From [Actinomadura] parvosata subsp. kistnae (GTDB taxonomy: Bacteria; Actinomycetota; Actinomycetes; Streptosporangiales; Streptosporangiaceae), in contig NZ_OOHJ01000030.1 of assembly GCF_900323885.1 (NCBI RefSeq), positions 124,001 to 188,000 of the forward strand: a stretch of 64,000 nt of DNA, read 5' to 3'. Under the pieces are notes generated by a model that saw only the letters and a list, made by a program, of their open reading frames with translations, did no database searches and was not told where the DNA came from. Position numbers and translations under genes: made by a program. Shown piece by piece: positions 60,613-64,000 of this stretch. The first letter of the stretch is position 1, and each line of letters begins with the position of its first letter.

Positions 60613-61380
60613 ATGGGTAACGTCACCGCCATGGCCGCTCTCGACCTGACCAGGCTGCGAGCCGTGATCTTCGACACCGACGGCGTCGTCACCGACACGG
60701 CCCGGGTGCACGCCGCCGCGTGGAAGCACGTGTTCGATCATTTCCTGCGCGGACGCTCCGCGCCGTTCGACGTCCGTGGCGACTATCTGCGCCACGTGGA
60801 CGGCCGGCCGCGGCTCGACGGGGTCCGCACGTTCCTGGCCTCGCGCGGCATCACGCTGCCCGAGGGCGGTCCGGACGACGAGCCGGGCGCGGCGACCGTG
60901 CACGGCCTGGGCCGGGCCAAGGACGCGCTGTTCGTCCGGCAGGTCACCCGGGACGGAGTGGCGGCCTTCCCTTCCACGGTCGCGCTCCTGCACGAGCTGA
61001 GGCGGCGCGGCTGCCGGGCCGCGGCGGTCTCGGCCAGCAAGCACTGCCGCCTGGTCGTGGCCTCGGCGGGTCTCATGCACCTGTTCGACGTGGTGGTCGA
61101 CGGTAACGACTCGGCGCGGCTCGGCCTGCCGGGCAAGCCCGATCCCGCGCTGTTCCTCGAGGCCGCCCGGCGTCTCGGCGTGGCCGCGGAGGAGGCGGCG
61201 GTCGTGGAGGACGCGCTGCCCGGGGTGGAGGCCGGGCGGCGGGGCGGCTTCGGGCTGGTGGTGGGGGTGGACCGGAGCGGCTCGCAGGCGGCCGGGCTGC
61301 GGCGCGCGGGCGCGGACGTCGTCGTGCCGGACCTGGCCGAGCTGGATGTGGCCGGCCGTGTCCCGGTGAGCCCGCGATGA
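60613..61380 (+). CDS. pgmB: Beta-phosphoglucomutase-like HAD hydrolase
   Basis: The 255-residue protein has the HAD motif VIFDTDGVVTDTARVHAAAWK with DxDG nucleophile region, a cap domain, VSASKH (motif II), KPDPALFLEAA (motif III) and VVEDALPGVEAG (motif IV). The order fits beta-phosphoglucomutases, which convert beta-glucose 1-phosphate to glucose 6-phosphate. Its stop overlaps the GH65 phosphorylase start. That enzyme releases beta-glucose 1-phosphate, so the pair forms a complete pathway. An ATG at 60631 is an alternative start. Confidence 0.88.
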   Translation: MGNVTAMAALDLTRLRAVIFDTDGVVTDTARVHAAAWKHVFDHFLRGRSAPFDVRGDYLRHVDGRPRLDGVRTFLASRGITLPEGGPDDEPGAATVHGLGRAKDALFVRQVTRDGVAAFPSTVALLHELRRRGCRAAAVSASKHCRLVVASAGLMHLFDVVVDGNDSARLGLPGKPDPALFLEAARRLGVAAEEAAVVEDALPGVEAGRRGGFGLVVGVDRSGSQAAGLRRAGADVVVPDLAELDVAGRVPVSPR

Positions 61381-63623
61381 ACCCGTGGGTGCTGGCCTAC
61401 GAGGGCTACGATCCCGCCTCGGAAGGGCTGCGGGAGGCGCTGTGCACGCTCGGCAACGGCCGATGGGCCACCCGCGGTGCCACCCCCGACGGGCTGGCCC
61501 GATCGCCCGGCACCTATCGGGCCGGCTGCTACGACCGGCTGGCCTCCGAGGTCGCGGGCCGTACGGTGGTCAACGAGGACCTGGTCAACCTGCCCGACTG
61601 GCTGCCGCTGAGCTTCGCCACGCCGGGCTCGGACTGGTTCAGGCCTGAGAACGCGGATCTGCTGGACTACCGGCAGGAACTCGACCTGCGGCATGGCGTG
61701 CTGCTGCGGACGCTGCGCTGGCACGACGACGAAGGCCGCGTCACCCGGGTACGGCAACGCCGCCTGGTGTCCATGGCCGATCCGGCCCTGGCCGCGCTGG
61801 AGACCACGTTCATCGCCGAGAACTGGTCCGGTACGCTCCGCGTCCGAAACCGTCTGGACGGACGGGTCACTAACCGCGGCGTCGCCCGCTACCGCGACCT
61901 GCGCGGCGACCACCTGACGTGCCACAGCACCGGCACCGAGAACGAGCTGACCTGGCTGACCACGACGACCCGCTCCTCCCGGATCACCGTCGCCCTCGCC
62001 GCACGCACGGACGCGGCCGTTCCCGGCTCGGTCTCCGAGGAGCCCGGCCGCGTCGGCACCGATCACCTGCTCGACCTCGTCGAGGGCGAGCCGGCGACGC
62101 TGACGAAGATCGTCGCCTTGGTGACGTCTCGCGATCCCGCCGTCCACGACCCGCTCTCGGCCGCCCTGCGCCGGGCCCGGCAGGCCCCCGGCTTCGGCGA
62201 ACTGCTGGCCGCCCACGAGGCGGCATGGGAGCGGCTGTGGGAACGGGCCCGGCTGGACGTGGACGGGTGGGAGCTGGCGCAGATCGTCCACCTGCACGTC
62301 TTCCACCTGCTGCAGACGCTCAGCCCGCACACCGTCGACCTGGACGTCGGCGTGCCCGCGCGTGGCCTGCACGGGGAGGCGTACCGGGGGCACGTGTTCT
62401 GGGACGAGCTGTTCGTGCTGCCCTGGCTCAACCTGCGCTTCCCCGAGGTCTCGCTCGGCCTGCTGCGCTACCGCTGGCGCCGCCTGCCCGAGGCCAGGGC
62501 CGCGGCCCGGGCGGCCGGATTCGACGGCGCCATGTTCCCCTGGCAGAGCGGCAGCGACGGCCGCGAGGAGACCCAGACGTTCCACCTCAACCCCGCGTCG
62601 GGACGCTGGCTCCCGGACGTCTCCCACCTGCAGCGTCACGTCGGCCTGGCCATCGCCTACAACGTGTGGCAGCACCACCTGGCCACCGGCTCCATGGCCC
62701 CTTGGTGTGCGGAACTGCTGACCGAGATCGCCCGCTTCTTCGCCTCTCTCGCCGTGCTCGCCCCCGCCTCGGGCCGGTACGAGATCCACGGCGTCATGGG
62801 CCCTGACGAGTACCACACCGCCTACCCCGGCGCCGGCACTCCCGGCCTGGACAACAACGCCTACACCAACATCATGACCGTGTGGCTGCTGTCCCGCGCC
62901 CTGGAACTCGGCGTGGCCGATCCCACCGAGGCTGCCCGGTGGGAGGACATCACGCGGCGCATGCGCGTCGACTTCCATGACGGTGTCATCAGCCAGTTCA
63001 CCGGTTATGCCGACCTCGCCGAGCTCGACTGGAGCCGCTACAAGGGCGTGCGCCGGCTGGACCGGGCGCTGGAGGCGGACGGCGACGACGTCAACCGTTA
63101 CCAGGCGTCCAAGCAGGCCGACACGCTGATGGTGTTCTATCTGCTGACCGAGCAGGAGATCCAGGCGATCCTGGCCCGGCTCGGCTACCCGGCCGATCCC
63201 GGTCTGATCCCCCGGACGATCTCCTACTACCTGGACCGCACCAGCCACGGTTCCACGCTCAGCGCCGTCGTGCACGCCTGGGTGCTGGCCCGCTCCGACC
63301 GCGCCCGGTCCTGGCAGTTCTTCGCCGAAGCACTGATCAGCGACGTGTACGACGTCCAGGGCGGCACCACCGCCGAGGGCATCCACCTGGGCGCCATGGC
63401 CGGCACGCTGGACATGCTGCAGCGCTGCTACCTGGGCCTGGAACTCCGGCCGGACGGCCTGCGGCTCGACCCCCTCCTGCCGGAACGGCTCGGCTCGTTG
63501 TCACTGCCGGTCCTGTTTCGCGGGCGGCGGCTCGCCATCGAGGCCGACCACGAGCAGACACGCGTGGACGGCGTCACGCTGTCGCGCGGATCCAGCACCA
63601 CCATCGCTCAACCGGCGGTGTGA
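61377..63623 (+). CDS. Glycoside hydrolase family 65 disaccharide phosphorylase
   Basis: The 748-residue enzyme has the GH65 layout: a beta-sandwich N-terminus (ALCTLGNGRWATRGA), the (alpha/alpha)6 barrel with HVFWDELFVLPWL and FPWQSGSDGREETQ, and the catalytic acid in HGVMGPDEYHT. The phosphate-binding region RTSHGSTLS and QGGTTAEGIHLGAM come near the end. It phosphorolyses an alpha-glucoside (trehalose, maltose or kojibiose) to glucose and beta-glucose 1-phosphate. Trehalose is the common reserve sugar of actinomycetes, but the residues do not settle the substrate. It overlaps pgmB by 4 nt. Confidence 0.92.
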   Translation: MNPWVLAYEGYDPASEGLREALCTLGNGRWATRGATPDGLARSPGTYRAGCYDRLASEVAGRTVVNEDLVNLPDWLPLSFATPGSDWFRPENADLLDYRQELDLRHGVLLRTLRWHDDEGRVTRVRQRRLVSMADPALAALETTFIAENWSGTLRVRNRLDGRVTNRGVARYRDLRGDHLTCHSTGTENELTWLTTTTRSSRITVALAARTDAAVPGSVSEEPGRVGTDHLLDLVEGEPATLTKIVALVTSRDPAVHDPLSAALRRARQAPGFGELLAAHEAAWERLWERARLDVDGWELAQIVHLHVFHLLQTLSPHTVDLDVGVPARGLHGEAYRGHVFWDELFVLPWLNLRFPEVSLGLLRYRWRRLPEARAAARAAGFDGAMFPWQSGSDGREETQTFHLNPASGRWLPDVSHLQRHVGLAIAYNVWQHHLATGSMAPWCAELLTEIARFFASLAVLAPASGRYEIHGVMGPDEYHTAYPGAGTPGLDNNAYTNIMTVWLLSRALELGVADPTEAARWEDITRRMRVDFHDGVISQFTGYADLAELDWSRYKGVRRLDRALEADGDDVNRYQASKQADTLMVFYLLTEQEIQAILARLGYPADPGLIPRTISYYLDRTSHGSTLSAVVHAWVLARSDRARSWQFFAEALISDVYDVQGGTTAEGIHLGAMAGTLDMLQRCYLGLELRPDGLRLDPLLPERLGSLSLPVLFRGRRLAIEADHEQTRVDGVTLSRGSSTTIAQPAV

Positions 63624-63629
63624 GAACCT

Positions 63630-63860
63630 GGCCCCGGCGTCGGGCGGGATTCCCACCAGCTCCAGTTTCGCGATCTTGCCGTTGGCCGTCTTGGGGAGCG
63701 TGTCCCGGATCTCCACGTGGCGGGGGTATGTGCAGGCGGCCAGGCGGTCCTTGCAGTAGGCGATCAGCTCCGCCTCCGTGGCGCGCCTTGCGGGCTTGAG
63801 TGACACGTACGCCGTGACCTCTTCCCCCAGCCGCGCATCGTGGTCCGTCCAGATCCACCT
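63630..63860 (-). pseudogene. Acyl-CoA synthetase C-terminal fragment
   Basis: The minus strand encodes HDARLGEEVTAYVSLK, ATEAELIAYCKDRLA, CTYPRHVEIRDTLPKTANGKI, the C-terminal AMP-binding domain with the catalytic lysine of acyl-CoA ligases (K in NGKI). Upstream homology stops at about 63860 and there is no N-terminal domain. The downstream frame runs on past normal length into the end of the GH65 gene. It is a relic and has no promoter or start of its own. Confidence 0.7.
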
Positions 63861-64000
63861 GGCCGAAACGGGACGGGCGACGGCCTCACGCGTGCCGGCC
63901 GGCCTCGCCGGCAGCCTGGCCTCCATGCGCGTGAGGTGACATCGCCGAGTGCCGGATCGCCTGTCCTAGCCGTTCACGATGGCATCGAGCATGGGCATCG

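Noticed and set aside
60783..63386. An 867-codon minus-strand open frame opposite the GH65 gene
   Set aside because: Composition is that of an antisense shadow in high-GC DNA; the plus strand encodes a clear GH65 enzyme.
63930..64000. A possible minus-strand gene end (MPMLDAIVNG then stop at 63966) running off the window
   Set aside because: Ten codons are too few to judge; no family can be assigned.

Overview
The window is very GC-rich actinobacterial DNA. Gene content (DosR-type dormancy genes, XRE/DUF5753 with DUF6879, an FxLD-type methyltransferase, GTG starts and tightly overlapping operons) suggests a filamentous actinomycete, plausibly of the Streptosporangiales. The lineage is inference. 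I saw no rRNA, tRNA or CRISPR array.

Bases 1-34000 form a low-oxygen / nitrate / nitric-oxide island. It carries a ribosome hibernation factor, DsbA plus VKOR for disulfide formation, narGHJI nitrate reductase, a flavohaemoglobin, cytochrome bd oxidase (cydAB), a CBS-BON protein, a zinc alcohol dehydrogenase, two hemerythrin proteins, a CysE-CysK cysteine synthesis ORF, a giant membrane copper nitrite reductase, a NarK transporter, a nitronate monooxygenase and Acg-type nitroreductases (two intact, one broken). Palindromes close to GGGACTTTCGTCCC, resembling the mycobacterial DosR box, recur about sixteen times. For most of the genes they face they lie 54-72 nt before the start codon. The only response-regulator sequence here is a deleted dosR-like relic without a DNA-binding domain, so the real regulator must lie elsewhere.

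The island is also decaying. A complete group II intron (4187-6369) splits one acg gene; joining its flanks restores the host reading frame, which fixes the intron ends to the base. narK and acetyl-CoA synthetase fragments lie at 960-2110. narH, cysK, a PPOX-family gene and the dosR relic carry apparent single-base shifts, which could be decay or sequencing error.

Bases 34000-42000 begin with an IS256-type transposase end, a HAD protein and a 5' fragment of a second, related group II intron that cuts off an FxLD-type methyltransferase. A minus-strand block follows: two small unknown proteins, a SAM methyltransferase, a thymidylate-kinase-like protein, a DEDDh exonuclease, a radical SAM protein, an XRE/DUF5753 regulator, a DUF6879 protein and a small acidic protein.

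Bases 42000-57000 are a large arsenic locus. It has four ArsR-type regulators, an ArsM-ArsN fusion, the Acr3 efflux pump, an ArsC reductase, two ArsO-like flavoproteins, a third flavoprotein with CCG motifs at both ends, a peptide with four CCG motifs coupled to an M28 peptidase, a TauE/SafE-type exporter and an MFS exporter. Short inverted repeats suitable for ArsR sit in its intergenic regions. An Mrr-like nuclease-fold protein (46314-48077) interrupts it.

Bases 57000-64000 hold a CHAT-domain protease-like gene followed by three 17-bp tandem repeats, a 534-residue protein of unknown function, relics of a wax-ester/triacylglycerol synthase and a universal stress protein under another DosR-like box, an operon of beta-phosphoglucomutase-like HAD protein plus GH65 disaccharide phosphorylase, and a fragment of an acyl-CoA synthetase.
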